Source: Hsuehochloa calcarea (Eukaryota; Streptophyta; Magnoliopsida; Poales; Poaceae). Taken from it: DNA of 64,000 nucleotides. The stretch is from the NCBI GenBank assembly GCA_036346395.1, contig CM070609.1:44960777-45024776 (forward strand), read 5' to 3'. Every line of letters begins with the position of its first letter. Within the stretch, counting starts at the first letter, position 1. The notes under the pieces were generated by a model that saw only the letters and a program-made list of their open reading frames with translations, had not been told where the DNA came from and did no database searches. Below, piece after piece: positions 1 to 11,404 of the stretch. The translations under genes were made by a program, and so were the position numbers.

Positions 1-1165
1 GATCCTCTTGCTCCAACCATTGAGGAAGAGAAATGCTCGCATCTCGATGCTCAAGCTACTAATGTTTTATTTAGTGCTTTGAGTATAGAATTATTTGATG
101 CCATATGCAATCTCAAGAGCGCTCAAGAAATATGGACATATATTCAAAGTCATTATGAATTGTCCACATCTACTAGTGACGATTGCACACAAGAGTGGAC
201 GTCGGGAGAAGAACTTCTAGCTCCGACAATGATGAGTCCACAAACCCCTCCACATCAACTCCATCTACATCGCCTCATTGCTTCATGGCTTAAGGTAATG
301 AAGAGATAAACAATGATGGGCCCTCTTATGATGAGTTGATGGAAATGTTAGAAGACTTAAATGAGTATCTTGGCAAGGAGAAGTCAAAATTCAAAGTCTT
401 GAAGAAATAATTTCTTTCTCTCAAGGATTCTTATGAAGAGCTAAAAAAGCTCATGAGACTCTCCTTCTCAAGGATCTCAATAAGTCCAAGGTGGATATAG
501 GCATTACATGTAATTTATTAGATGATATGCCATGTGTAGTTGCTAACCCTTGCATTACATCTAATGTTAGCATATCCACCTCATGTGAGGATTTAATTGA
601 TATGCCTTGTTGCTCAAAATTATATGCTCCTATTTCCTCGATATCTTGTGATACTAACATTGTAGAGGAAAACAAAGAACTCAAGGCCCAAGTTATAAAA
701 TTGGAAAATGACTTGACAAGAAGCTATAAAGGGAAGGCCACTCTTGATGAAATATTGAGCAAGCAAAAACGCTTGCAAGATAAGAGTGGAATTGGCTTTA
801 CTCCCAAGAAAAGGGAGAATAGCAAGACAAGACACAACGCAAGACACACGAAGAATATCAAGTGCCATGGATGCAATGGAAAGGGCCACTTTGCCTCGGT
901 GTGCCCAAATCAAGTGGATGACAAGTCACGATCATCAAGAAAGAGGCAAACCAGCAAGGAGCAAGTAAATAAGGCAAAAGTTGAATATAAATATCGAACT
1001 TGCTACAATTGTCGGGAAAAGGGACATCTTAGTAAGGATTGTCCCAATGGTATCTCTCCTAAGCCATTTATTTATAATGATCATTATTTGCTTAGGAAAG
1101 ATAAAAATGGCAATGTGTTTGCTAGAATAGTTAGTTCACATAAGTTTATTACTAGGGCCATTTAA
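1..1165 (+). pseudogene. Ty1/copia gag fragment with two zinc knuckles
   Basis: Nucleocapsid/capsid part of a copia-type retrotransposon; it would package element RNA in the cytoplasm. The window opens inside a gag capsid domain of the UBN2 type (frame 1, to about 309: ...NVLFSALSIELFDAI..., AQEIWTYIQSHYE). The reading then shifts and continues from about 491 to 1165. Two CCHC knuckles are visible: CHGCNGKGHFASVC at 872-913 and CYNCREKGHLSKDC near 1001-1042. Beyond the stop, a conceptual VPKSIVTN..GPNQVLGT stretch (1168-1220) matches the linker typical of Maximus/SIRE-like copia elements. Pol (protease, integrase, RT) is absent: sequence passes directly to a polypurine tract near 1508. It is therefore an internally deleted, frameshifted remnant truncated on the left by the window edge. 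Confidence 0.75.
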
Positions 1166-2057
1166 GTGCCCAAATCTATTGTGACTAACATTCGTGGACC
1201 CAACCAAGTATTGGGTACCAAAATGCGCTTAAATGCTTAATAGGTACTTAGAGATGCATCGGAGGTTTGGCTCACACATGAAGAAGTGGATTCCATCATA
1301 TATCAAATTGGAGCCAAACTTGAAGATAATCTTTTCACATCAAGAACCAATGCCATCTCGGTAACAAGTACTTACATTGAAGTATCTAGCCCCTTTATGC
1401 CTTGTGTAGGTTGCATTTCATAAAAATCATATTAAAAAGGGGTGTTCTTGCTCTTGTTCTTAATGTTCATTATTAATATCTTGAGCAAGTTGGTAAGTGT
1501 CACATTAAGGGGGAGTGCTAAATCATAATCCGGTATATCACATCCCTAAATGTGCCCAAATAAATTAAGTGCTAGTATGGTTTTTCAAAAAGGGCCTTTT
1601 AGTCAAAATTCAAAAATTTCATAACTATTAGTTATTCTTTGAAAAATTAGTTGCAAAATGTATACAAATGCTTTTCAAAGATTTACCAAAGGTTTTGGCT
1701 TTAGAAAAACCTATTTTAAGTGAAAATAATTTTCTAGCCAAAATCCTACATTATAGTATCTTATTTTTGATATAAACTAGATTTTTGTGGAAAATCTATT
1801 CTAAAAGGAATTTGAAAATCTTGCCAAAAGGAGAATCCTAGAGTTGGTTATTCTAAACTCTTTTGGTATTCCAAAGATTTCCAAAAGGCCAACCTAGAAA
1901 AAGTTATTTGATTTTGAAATTCGTCCAAAATCCTACTTTGACCTAAGTGGTCACTTTCTAGTAGTTAAGTGAGTTTTGCCATATTAACCAAAATTCTTCA
2001 CATGAATATGTTCATAATGGTATTTATGACTCATACATGAAATTGGATGCTTTAAAA
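1166..2057 (+). repeat. Copia polypurine tract and putative 3' LTR remnant
   Basis: No coding capacity was seen. A purine run, AAGGGGGAGTG, lies at about 1507-1517 directly before TGCTAAATCATAATCC, the arrangement expected of a copia polypurine tract followed by a 3' LTR. The rest is AT-rich with repeated short motifs (caaaagg, ttttgg). No matching 5' LTR and no right end could be placed, so LTR status is an inference from the purine tract and the upstream gag. Confidence 0.4.
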
Positions 2058-2639
2058 ATCATCATTTGCTCATCAACCACCTAGTTGTGGAGGACATGTC
2101 CATCTCCCCCCAAGATGCTGCTGTCAGAAGTCTGACTAGGCCATGTCGACCTAGCAGGTGAGGACGGTCGGCCCACTAGGTGTGCGGCATGTAGGACATC
2201 GTCTATCGAACAACTGCAGCTCAAGTTCTTTATTACATTCTCCGACTCCATGAAGATGTACTTGAAAGTTCTCAAAAGCCCCAGTACAGTGTGTTCTTGG
2301 CTACAGATGGCGGTCTCTGACGCACTTGCGATCCGCTGTAGGCGCTCGAGCTAAAGTGACAGACAACACAACATTAGTAATAAACAATACAAATATCATC
2401 AATGAAACGAGCAAAGGTTGTAAGTGTTTTACAGTATCGTCACGCTGTGAAATGTTGTGTGCCGTCTCGATGTCGATGTGTGCCGTCTCCGTCCAAGCCG
2501 TAATCCACTCATGCTGGACTGCTTGCCAGTCCTCAGTATGTCGACCAGTCCTCGATTGCCCGCATTCTAGAAGGATTGATGTTAGAACAACAGATGTAGG
2601 TATGAAGTGTAGACATTACTCTAATGAAGTTGGACTCAC
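2058..2639. other. Unassigned flank of the PMD fragment
   Basis: No conserved domain was recognised. Short open frames on both strands have no family motifs. It is probably the decayed 3' part or flank of the PMD-bearing transposon. Confidence 0.3.
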
Positions 2640-3449
2640 AAGTGGACGGCTCGCTTGAACTGTCGCATTACGCGCTGCGGCACATAAGTCTCCACCATAT
2701 GGGTAAACACCAGGTGGCAGGTCGTCGCCCATAATCCGACATCCTGCGTGCATTGCACGAACAACACGTTTGGTGCTACTATGTTCACAAAATCTAGACT
2801 TTATGAAGCCCATATGATGTCGTTAGAGTGCAACGACTCGAACTCATTGTGGAACAATGGGTAGCACCTTGCTAGTCTGTCCTTGACCCAGCATACTGGG
2901 CAGTAGTCCACCGGTAGCCCATAGTGGTCCCGTCTATCGTGTTGTGCAACTTGGGGTACAGGTGCTCTACTTTCTCGAAGGAGGGCTCCCAACTCCATAG
3001 TTGTAGGAGCACGTAGTAGACAGCAAAGCTCGGTTTCACACTAGTGTCACACCACGAAGCATCACACAACCCCCTATATGTGACGAAAAGAACGGCTGAT
3101 CCCCAACTATACTGAGGCATCGCCCCAGCCTCCGCATTAGCTAAAGACCCAGTGATGCGAACGGCGTTGTGGTACACACAGTCACCCTGTGTAGTGGGAA
3201 ATAGCACCGAAACAAAGAGGTGAAGAAGGTAAGCAACGAGGTGTGTCCTAACAACCTCGTCAGGTGCATTCTCCGGGCATTGACTGAAATTCCTTAGCCA
3301 AGTCCGAGGGAAACCACATGCACTATCCGGGACAGGTATGCAGATCCGATACCCCAACTGGGTCTTCCTGTCCGCTAGCGGATGGCCTGGAACAAGTGGC
3401 TCACCCCTGATCGGAAGACTGGTCAAGAATGAGACGTTCTGGAGAGTGA
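2640..3449 (-). pseudogene. Plant mobile domain (PMD, aminotransferase-like) protein, C-terminal part
   Basis: PMD proteins (the MAIN/PP7-associated family) are plant proteins widely carried by transposons; their biochemical role is unclear. Read leftward, the segment has the family's signature blocks: LPIRGEPLVPG (about 3420-3388), a central YSWGSAVLFVTYRGLCDAS block (about 3108-3052), LLQLWSWEPSF (about 3006-2974), and after one frame change near 2815 a terminal VETYVPQRVMRQF-like block (about 2690-2650), equivalent to the usual VE.H.P.RVLRQFG. The frameshift and loss of the N terminus make it a pseudogene. The left edge (3449) is an LTR-like insertion; a plausible N-terminal remainder is at 6466-6620 on the same strand. 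Confidence 0.65.
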
Positions 3450-4152
3450 TGGTAACATCCCAATTTTCGCCTCGTATAAAAGTAACAATTTAAATTAATT
3501 AATTCAAAAAATTTATTTTTATTGGAGTTCTTGAGTAATTAAATGCTAAATCAAATCCAAATTCCAATTCTCAATTCAACTTCGAACCTATTTCCTTCGT
3601 CAATTGCATTCCAAATTCAAAATTCCAAGCCAATTCTCAATGCAAACTTCAAATCAACATTTCCATCTTCAAATCAATTCAAATCCAAACTTTAGTCAAA
3701 AATTCAAATTCAAATTTGAACTTGAATTTCCCTCTCACAATTTGTTTTTGGGCCGAATCATATTTCCTCTCTCTCTCTCTTGGGCCAAAGCACATTTTCC
3801 TTGGCCCACTAGGCCCATCCCCTCCTCTCTCTCTCTATTTGCCTCCCTTTGCTCTACTTCATGCTAGGCCATGTTGTGCATGCTATGCCGCCCACGCCCA
3901 TGCTACCCCCGAGCAACGCCACACCCTAGATGCACCCGAGTCGCGCTGCCCGTGCATGCCCTGCCCACGCCTGTGCATGCCCTGCCCACGCCCGTGTGCA
4001 TCCTGGCCACGCCATGCGCATCGTGCCCCGCGCCACCCGCGTCACCACACCACTACCTTCATTGTGCATTCAAATCCCCCATTGCTACGTCATCAATGCG
4101 TTGTCAATTCAGGCCGAGACCCATCGTGGTCGCTTCGTTCCCCGGCTTTGTC

Positions 4153-4158
4153 TATAAA
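4153..4158 (+). promoter_or_regulatory. TATA box of LTR-type promoter
   Basis: TATAAA in the context TCTATAAAATGGAGC within the GC-rich part of the LTR-like unit; position and context fit an LTR promoter reading rightward. Activity is not shown. Confidence 0.4.
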
Positions 4159-4692
4159 ATGGAGCATTGGCACCTCATTTACCCCCTTCACACCCCCTCT
4201 AACTCCCAGCATCCACAGAGCATCGCCTCCACCAAGAGAACTTCTTCCCCATCGCCAACCGCACTACCTCGCGTTGTGCTCCTGTTGCTTCCGTGTGAAT
4301 GTTGAATCCCTAACCGCATCACAACATGTTCCCGAGGAAAGTGATCATTTCCCCTCATTTAATTTTGCTTTTGCCATAGCACATCGCCAGAATTTTGTCG
4401 TGTTCCTCCTCTCGGCCGAAACTCCTCCATCGCCCGATCTCCTTCTTCGGTGAATTCCGAGCTGAGTGGACCGCGTCATCACGTGTTCCCAGCCTCCCTC
4501 AATTCATCATGATGCTGGAGAACGGAGGCTTGGGAGCTTCAACTGATGGTCCCACTCGGCGGAGGGGATGAAGCGATTGTCGTGATGCGGTTGCGACGTC
4601 TTGAGCAACGGTAATGGCGGAGAACGGTGATGAAGGGGTGGCGCCAGGCCTAGAGAAGATGAGCTCGGGCACTAGGGGCGGTGGGTTGCAGG

Positions 4693-6250
4693 TAGGGATG
4701 GCAATCGGGCACGACGGGCATGGGTAGTGCTCGCCCATACCCATATTCATGCCGCGACCCCGATTTTCCCCCACAGGCATGCCCGCGAAGGACGACGGGC
4801 GAAAAACCTCACCCATGCCCATCGCCTGCGGGCATGCCGGTGTACCTGTGAACAATGCATCACAATGTTGAACAATCCCATCTACTTGCTCTGAATCTAT
4901 CCCCGCCTAAATCATTTCTGTCGACCCTATAAATTTTGTCCAATTTCTCCCCCAAATTATGTCTCTTCTCTTCCAGTAGCATTAGAAGTTCAGGACCGTG
5001 ACAATCTTGTGTTAAAAGCACCGGTGATTTGTGTTCTTATTGCAAATAAATAGAGTCAAAATCAATGTAGGTGGAGATAGCGATAGCATGATGATGTGAT
5101 CAATTGATCTGTTGTGATGTAAAGCATGTAGTCCAATTAAGTACTAGGGAGGGCATGAGATCGAAATGAGAGGTTAATATCTGCACTCCCCAATAGTAGC
5201 GGTAGCAATCAAGACAGAATGTGGTATCTTGGTCTATATCATTCATTCACTGCTTGGTCGAATTGGGATCGAAATCTATGACATGAGATGCATGGCGAGA
5301 GCGTACCGTCGTCGGGAGCGGAGGTGTCCTTGGCTACCTCGATTCAAGAGGAACTTCACTAAGGATTCAGGAGGGAGGAGGACAGCCGAGCTTTGAGGTC
5401 AGCCGGGCACCCGGGCAGGAGGAGGGAGGAGGGCCGGCGTTGAGAAGGAGGTCGGGCGGGAGGAGGGGCGGCGGCCGGCCAGGAGGAGGACGGGGATGGA
5501 TCTGGATCTGGGGGTGGCTGAATGCTTCGTCCAGGAGGCATCAAAAGGGAGGAGGCCGATGGAGGAGGAGGCATTAAAGGCGATGCAACCAGTAGTAGTC
5601 TGTGGATTGGGGGAGTGGGAGAGAAAGGCGAGAATGGTTGGATAGCATCACGCCCACTGGATCCCAACAACAGCCGGTAGTGTTTCGCCGGATCCCCACA
5701 GCAGTGGTGTCGCCATGCGGGAGGACTCTGAAGGAGGCATTAAAGGGGAGGAGGTTGGTGGGGAGGGGCACCGAAGGCGAGGCGGCCGGTGATAGTCTGT
5801 GGATTGGGGAGGAAGTAGGAGCGAGAGGCGAGAGTGGTGCAGCCGGCGGGAGGGTGGGGATGGTGAGGTAGAGGACGATAGGAGGATGGAGATATGGAGG
5901 AGGGATTGGCCGGGAGGGCGGACGGGGGTGGTGAGCCAGCGGCGGCTGATGTGGTGGTCGAGTGGATTAGGGACGGTCGTGGTCATGGGGCGACTGATGC
6001 CTGATGGAGCGAGTAGCTGAGGAGTGTATCAGTGTGTTGTTTCCTTTATGGGCCCACTTGTCAGTGTGGTTTGTGGGTAAACAGGTGCGGTAGGTACGGG
6101 TGGATCTCACCCATGCCCGCGCCCGTTTGCCCAAAGACAAAGAATTACTCCCACTTCCATGCATGTGGGCAAAGAAAGAGGCCCATGCCGGCCTCCATTA
6201 GGGCTTTTACCCACGGTCACACGGGTAAATGGGCACAATTGCCATCCTTA
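4693..6250. mobile_element. Non-autonomous hAT transposon with 8-bp TSD
   Basis: The left terminus reads TAGGGATGGCAATCGGGCA and the right terminus, reverse-complemented, reads TAAGGATGGCAATTGTGCC; both match the common plant hAT terminal inverted repeat. The flanking 8-mers are gttgcagg (4685-4692) and gttgtagg (6251-6258), 7 of 8 identical, as expected of a hAT target duplication. Subterminal regions are rich in short ACGGGCA/TGCCCGT repeats on both strands, also hAT-like. The 1558-bp body has no transposase; its GC-rich centre (5345-5960) contains a diverged internal duplication (about 5590-5640 against 5786-5840). A truncated relative lies at 11405-12212. Confidence 0.75.
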
Positions 6251-6465
6251 GTTGTAGGGCATGCAAGATCAGACGACCTGCATGAAGTATAGTTTTGTGT
6301 CATCTGATACATGGGACTCCTTTGTGTGGATGAAGACGACAAACGAATTTCAGCATCAAAGTACGGTGCACAAGGCTATCTAGGCACAAAATATTCACCC
6401 CAACAGACTCGCACCGCTGGGTATGTGGGTAAAATCCCGAGATGGATGAGTGAGGACGATGTGGC

Positions 6466-6620
6466 AATTCAGTCGGAGTCTCCCCGCCATTTGTCGGGAT
6501 CACAGACGAGCGTGTCCGAAACTGGTTAAGAGCGAGGGCCTCAACCACGTCGTCGGGCGCCATCTCTTTCACAAACCCGGCAGACGAGAGAGTGTCCAAA
6601 TGCCTGGTAAGATATATCAA
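6466..6620 (-). pseudogene. Probable N-terminal remnant of the split PMD gene
   Basis: Read leftward this encodes ..LDTLSSAGFVKEMAPDD.., then an R-x(10)-GGETPTE block. Spacing and residues resemble the N-terminal PMD blocks (AGF / ALVERWR / F...GE.TPT), and it ends just where the fragment at 2640-3449 begins (TITLQNV). Same strand and complementary content suggest one gene divided by the 3-kb insert. The similarity is short and decayed, so this remains tentative; I cannot exclude chance. Confidence 0.35.
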
Positions 6621-6850
6621 ACTACCTAGTTGTTAATAAGTCCATAACTTCGCAGGGTCTAAAATAACATGATGACCTCTTGTAGTAAACATTGAGTACC
6701 CAATCTTCTCAAGGCTCCTTCGAAGTAGTCAGGGAGAAGGATATACAATCCACGGCCCTGGGAAACAGGAGCACCCAGGTCGCAAGCGAGGCTTTGGGTT
6801 TTGCGTACCTTGTAAGCATGGATTCCCACACGACTCCGAGGCATATAGGA
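6621..6850. other. No feature recognised
   Basis: Short open frames only; it lies between the PMD remnant and the first recognisable block of the CACTA-related gene. Nothing further is supported. Confidence 0.3.
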
Positions 6851-9800
6851 GTATGAAGAGATCCAAGGCCGAGTGCAAGGATATCATCATTGCATGAACA
6901 AATGAATCAATTCATCAACCGGTTGCAAGATGCCCCCGTGATTTTGGGAGCCAGTCCCCCTCAATATTGGAGTAGCGTCGTGTCCATGCCTGCACTTTCT
7001 GAACTTGGCGATGCCCAATTACCTATCGACCTTATCTAGGTAACATACATATCTGGAATGCTACAAAGTTAGACATGTAGGATTCCTTAGCTAATTGTGT
7101 ATCATTTTGTAGGTGCCCACGCCCTGCAGGCTCCAAGTGAGGCTGGTTGGGTACATTTCTATTGAGGCTGGGCGGGGGGTGGTGCTTCCATGCCCGGAAG
7201 GGATAGTGGTGCACGATGCTTAGGTGGCGCATGGTTACGCTAATGTCCAGGTGGACATGGTACATGGTACTTTCATGGCCATCCAGCTGGAGAAGCACCC
7301 GAACGAAGACATCATAACACTAGGGGATGCCTTGCACACTTTTATCCAGTAGCCCAAGAGGGACATTGCCCTGGACCCTGCAGTGCCACGATCTCCACAT
7401 GACCATGCCTCGATGACTCCACCTCAACCCCCGCTTTAGAAGGCCTCCGTATTCCTTACCGTGGAGACGACGCCCATGGAGACGGCTCTGAAGAAACAAG
7501 AAAAGCGTGTCGAGTCGTCTTCTAGGAAGACAAATAGCACGCGAGGCGCTAAGGCCAAATCGAAGAAGAATAACATGCCTCACAAGCCCGGGATGTTTTC
7601 CCTCGGATTGCCGTTGGTCTCCAACACAACATTATGCCACATTGATTTGGCTTGCCAGAGTTTCCATGCCTGGTACATGCGGCAGACTGACGAGGCGAGG
7701 GAAGGACGGCCTATTGGATTCATCATCAGCTACACAGACAACGATTTCCACCACAAGCCGAGCTATTTCATCGTGGGTTTCGAAGACTTATTTGATCTTC
7801 AACCTCGACGCCTCACTTCTGCGATGTTGAACACTGTAAGTGTGTACAATCAAGTTCTATATTAACACAATACCAATAAATATCATAACTCATTGCTTAT
7901 GTATAGATACATGATGCAACAAGCCTGGCGATCACGACAACCGGTGGGTTTCTTTGACCCACATTTGATCTCTGAGTAATGCATCATCGAAGACGCATCC
8001 TATGTCGAGAAGTACATAACGAAGGGCTTGCTTACTCACCGCGATAAGGACTACACACCGGTGCCCTACAACCAGGGGTAAGTGCTTCACTACTTGCTAT
8101 ACAAATTTTATTTATTCTTTATACGCTACACGAACTTAGGTTTAATGACTAAAGCGACATACATGAGTAGGTTCCACTGGATCCTTTTAGTCATTGTACC
8201 AAAGTGGAATAAGGTAATATATCTTGATTCCCTAGTCAATAAGAACCACGACTTCACCCTTGTGCAAAAAGTACTCAACAAGTATGCTCATTTCCTCTAC
8301 ATGTAACTTTATTGTAGTCTTCCTTCGTTTGAAATGTCAGCGGATAACTTTTTGGAGTCACGTAGGTCGTTTAGCGCCTATGTTGCCGGGGGAGGGACAC
8401 ACAAGGAACCAATCGCCACACTACGACATAGGACGCGATTTCTAGTACCCGTTACAGCACAATAACCCCATATGACACTTCATAACCTGACATCTTGAAC
8501 TAACTATACCTATATCTTATATCATACTTCTATTTTTGTCGTGCCAACAGCAACTACAACAAGGCAACATGTTGGACCGAAAAGGCGACTAGAGGGGGGT
8601 TAATAGGAGCACGCTCACTTTTTCACAAATAATGGATTCAACACAAATTTCACTCCAGTAGCTATGGAAGCTATGAAGATCAGTATATCAGTACAGTGGA
8701 AGACTAATATTGAATCCAATATAAACCCCTAAGCCATACGACAAAATCAACAAAGATTAAAGCAAATCAATGCACCGCCGATCGGACCACTGTGTCACTA
8801 GTGGTCGGAATGATTACTGTCGATCCGACGGTGACTCGGCGGTCGACCACGCACTCAAGAATGTAACGTAACCGGCCGATGACGAAGTTGCAAATAGATA
8901 AAACTTTTGATCTACTAATCCAAACTTGATGAAACTTGGAACACACCTTCTCTATGATATCAGGAACCTATTCCAATCGAAGATTATAATAATTCTTGGA
9001 AGAATAGCGATCATTTTCCATTTGATTGAAGAAGGGTTCAAAACCGGGTCAAAACAAAAACTTGATCCAAAAACTTGCTTGTGGGTGATTGATGATCAAG
9101 ATGATCCTAGGTATATTCCCACATGTCACAGCAAGCTATATCACGTGGAGAATTCAATCAAAAACTTGCGGATCAAAGAAGAACTCAAAATCATCTAATA
9201 TAAAGAAAGAACGCAATGAGACAAAACATTGATCAAACTTTCCTTTGATGGATTTGATATGATATGGGCTTACAACCTCTCCATCAATGGAGAATAATGC
9301 TCAATCTAAGAGCACAAAAATCACATCAAACTATCAAGAACCCTAGCCTCCACAAAAGCTCTTCCTAAGAAAATTAGGGTTTAGAAAAATAGCAAAAGAG
9401 ACGAAGCGAAGGTACAGCCACCTTCCTCCCCTATTTATAGTGGAGGCTTAGACCTTCTAGAAGTTTGACTCAATTGGGCTCCCGTTAAGGCCCAAAACAA
9501 ACGGGACACATACGCACGCATTTTAATACGCTGTCTATATCTCCCCTTGACCTAATAAGCTACACCTTGTGCCATCTTGCGCCTTGGATTAGCCAATAGG
9601 TCACCCTTGTCCATCTTGCACCACGCTTGAGTTCATTAACCTCACCCGGAATCGTTGATCGTTCTGGACCTCAGCTCTCCAAGCCTAGTTCCGATCATCC
9701 TCGCCGTTGACCGTCGTTGACCACCAAGCAACCTGCACAATAATAGACAAGTAAACCAAATTTGAGAACAAGTTCTTCACAACTTGACCAATGTTAGTCA

Positions 9801-10604
9801 AAACATGCATCATGCAACATATATGCCCTGAAACTCATGACTTTGACCTAACAACCGAATATCGCTGCCACGACGGGTGACAATCCAAGTGAAAACGGTC
9901 GAGCCAGGGGCGGTCGATCGCCACTCGCTAGTCCGACCGCCACCTATTGGCGGTCGGACCTTGAGAAAGACTTAGCCGAATTTCTCTCTCGAAAACCAAA
10001 CCTCTCTGGAATTTTCAATCCAATAGAACTTTTGACTGGAGACTCCAAAAATTATAGGACCAAGTGCAATAGAATCTCCTCTCTTGCCTACACCCTCTAT
10101 TTTTGGCCCAGCTCAAACCACACTTTCTGAAGTTGACCGGTCCGACCGCCGCTATGGCCGGTAGGACCGATCTTGGACCGGTCTGACCGCTGCCCTAGCC
10201 GGTCAGACCGCCTGAGACCTAACAGTCCTGAAACTTTGCCGAAAACACGTGAAATGACAAACTATTAACGTCATTGCCAATTGTCATATCATCCTAAGAT
10301 CTGGAGCATATCCCCACGATATCCACACAACATATGTGCATTCTACGTTTGTCGTCATATGCTGGATATCACGAGTGCTAAGATGAATGATCCAGAGGTT
10401 TGTTAGTCAATCTTGCAATAATTATCTCGTAATTATGCTTACTATTTTACTCTTGCTAGTCACAGGGCATAAAAATACCAGAAAGTGCCTTCCATCTGCA
10501 CTTACTCATGGACGTTCGAGGACTACTCGCCGCCTTCATCATGGGGGAGATCATTAAACAGAATGGAGAGTTTAACCCCGGCGACACTGATTTATTGTAA
10601 TTCA
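6851..10604 (+). pseudogene. CACTA (En/Spm) TNP1-like gene: DUF8039-like region plus Ulp1/C48 protease
   Basis: Second-ORF product of a grass CACTA transposon. Blocks in order: a proline-rich lead (6900-7037), a DUF8039-like block (about 7111-7370; GYISIEAGRGVVLP, VAHGYANVQVDMV, LGDALHTFIQ), a basic linker (7461-7590) and a Ulp1/C48 cysteine-protease region in several exons. Exon boundaries carry GTAAGT donors at 7836 and 8078. The protease His is in FHWILLVI (codon 8175-8177), the Asp in YLDSL (about 8223-8237), and the Cys in CAFYVCRHM (codon 10335-10337); the C-terminal block is LMDVRGLLAAFIM (about 10504-10542), stop near 10602. In-frame stops (7230, 7351, 7435, 7978) and a frameshift near 7795 make it a pseudogene. 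A solo LTR at 8570-10327 sits two codons before the catalytic Cys codon. Confidence 0.7.
8570..10327. repeat. Solo LTR (TG...CA) with exact 5-bp TSD inside the Ulp1 exon
   Basis: The element begins TGTTGGACCGAAAAGG and ends CACGATATCCACA, with 5-bp direct repeats caaca at 8565-8569 and 10328-10332. Removing the element plus one repeat restores an open G-N-I-C-A-F-Y-V-C reading across the junction, the expected Ulp1 active-site context, which independently supports the boundaries. Length 1758 bp. No PBS, PPT or coding region is present, so it is a solo LTR left by LTR-LTR recombination. It contains many copies of ggtcGGACCGcc-type motifs. A sister copy with its own exact TSD is at 42414-44062. 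Family unknown; the motif near the left end resembles copia LTR ends in grasses. Confidence 0.8.
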
Positions 10605-10789
10605 CTTTGAGTTGTAATCAATTAATTTTGTAATTGATATTGAGTTTATAAATCACTTTGAGTTGTTCTATATCAAATCAATTCTGATATATATGTTTTC
10701 TATTTACTTGTTTTTAGAGGGCATGGCTAGTATTACTTGAGGCTAGCCGAAAAACCAAAATATTTACGTATAAAATGAACTATCATAAA
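10605..10789. other. 3' untranslated/AT-rich region of the CACTA-related gene
   Basis: AT-rich sequence following the stop of the Ulp1-containing gene and preceding the subterminal repeats; includes a repeated tgagtt(t)ata / ttgagttgt motif. No other feature. Confidence 0.4.
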
Positions 10790-11398
10790 CGGTTTTCTGG
10801 AATAAATCGTTTGTGAATTACTATCACAGACGGCTATTTTTACTAACTGTCTATGATATATATACAATCACAGAGGGCTACTACTAGCAATCGTCTGTGG
10901 TATGTATCCAATCATAGACGGCTACTACTAACACTCGTCTATAATATATATCCAATTACAAATGGCTACCACCAACAACCGTTTGTGATATGTCGCATAT
11001 CACAGACGGCTACTATCAAAAATTATTTGTGAAATCCTGCCTATCACATACAGTTTTTTGGTGAAAATCGTCAGTGATAGTAGGTCTTCACAGAAGATTT
11101 CAACAAATAGTTGTCTGTGATATCCCACATATCACAGACGGTTTTTGGTGAAAACCGTCTGTGATAGTAGGTCTTCACAGACGGTTTCAACAAATAACCG
11201 TATGTGATATCCCACATATCACAGACGGTTTTTGGTGGAAATCGTATGTGATAGTAGGCCTTCACACATGGTTTTAACAAAAAAACCATCAGTGTTGTGA
11301 CTTTTCACATACAGCTCACAATCCGTCTATGATAACTGCCTATTATTACAGACACATAGATTCAAACGGTTCAAAAACTGTCTATGATGACGGTTTGG
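10790..11398. repeat. CACTA-type subterminal repeat array (TCACAGACGG motif, both orientations)
   Basis: A 10-12 bp motif, TATCACAGACGG / CCGTCTGTGATA and variants (tcatagacgg, cgtctgtggt, cgtttgtgat), recurs over 20 times in both orientations, often as close inverted pairs spaced by 8-20 bp. Such arrays are the transposase-binding subterminal regions of CACTA elements, and this one lies just downstream of the TNP1-like gene. The terminal CACTA/TAGTG itself was not found; the array stops where the truncated hAT-like copy begins. Confidence 0.65.
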
Positions 11399-11404
11399 AG
11401 CCAT

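Larger units (their letters stand above)
3450..6461 (+). repeat. Solo-LTR-like gypsy insert interrupting the PMD gene
   Basis: The segment starts TGGTAACATCCCAATTTT, almost the same as a second start at 49197 (TGTAACATCCCAATTTT). It has the AT-rich-then-GC-rich layout of grass gypsy LTRs, a TATA box at 4153-4158, and (ct)n tracts followed by a tgggcc motif. It separates two minus-strand pieces of a PMD gene exactly where the reading is in the T(I)TLQNV motif, so it looks like a solo LTR of about 1.45 kb net once the hAT insertion at 4693-6250 is removed. The right end (ATGTGGCA at about 6461) is inferred from where PMD similarity resumes; I found no clean target duplication. Confidence 0.45.

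Noticed and set aside
3716..4453. 245-codon plus-strand open frame
   Set aside because: Cys/His/Pro-rich translation of a GC-rich LTR region containing (ct)n and tandem GCCCACGCC words; several overlapping frames are open.
8926..9198. 90-codon open frame inside the solo LTR
   Set aside because: No homology motif; the sister LTR at 42414-44062 does not preserve it.
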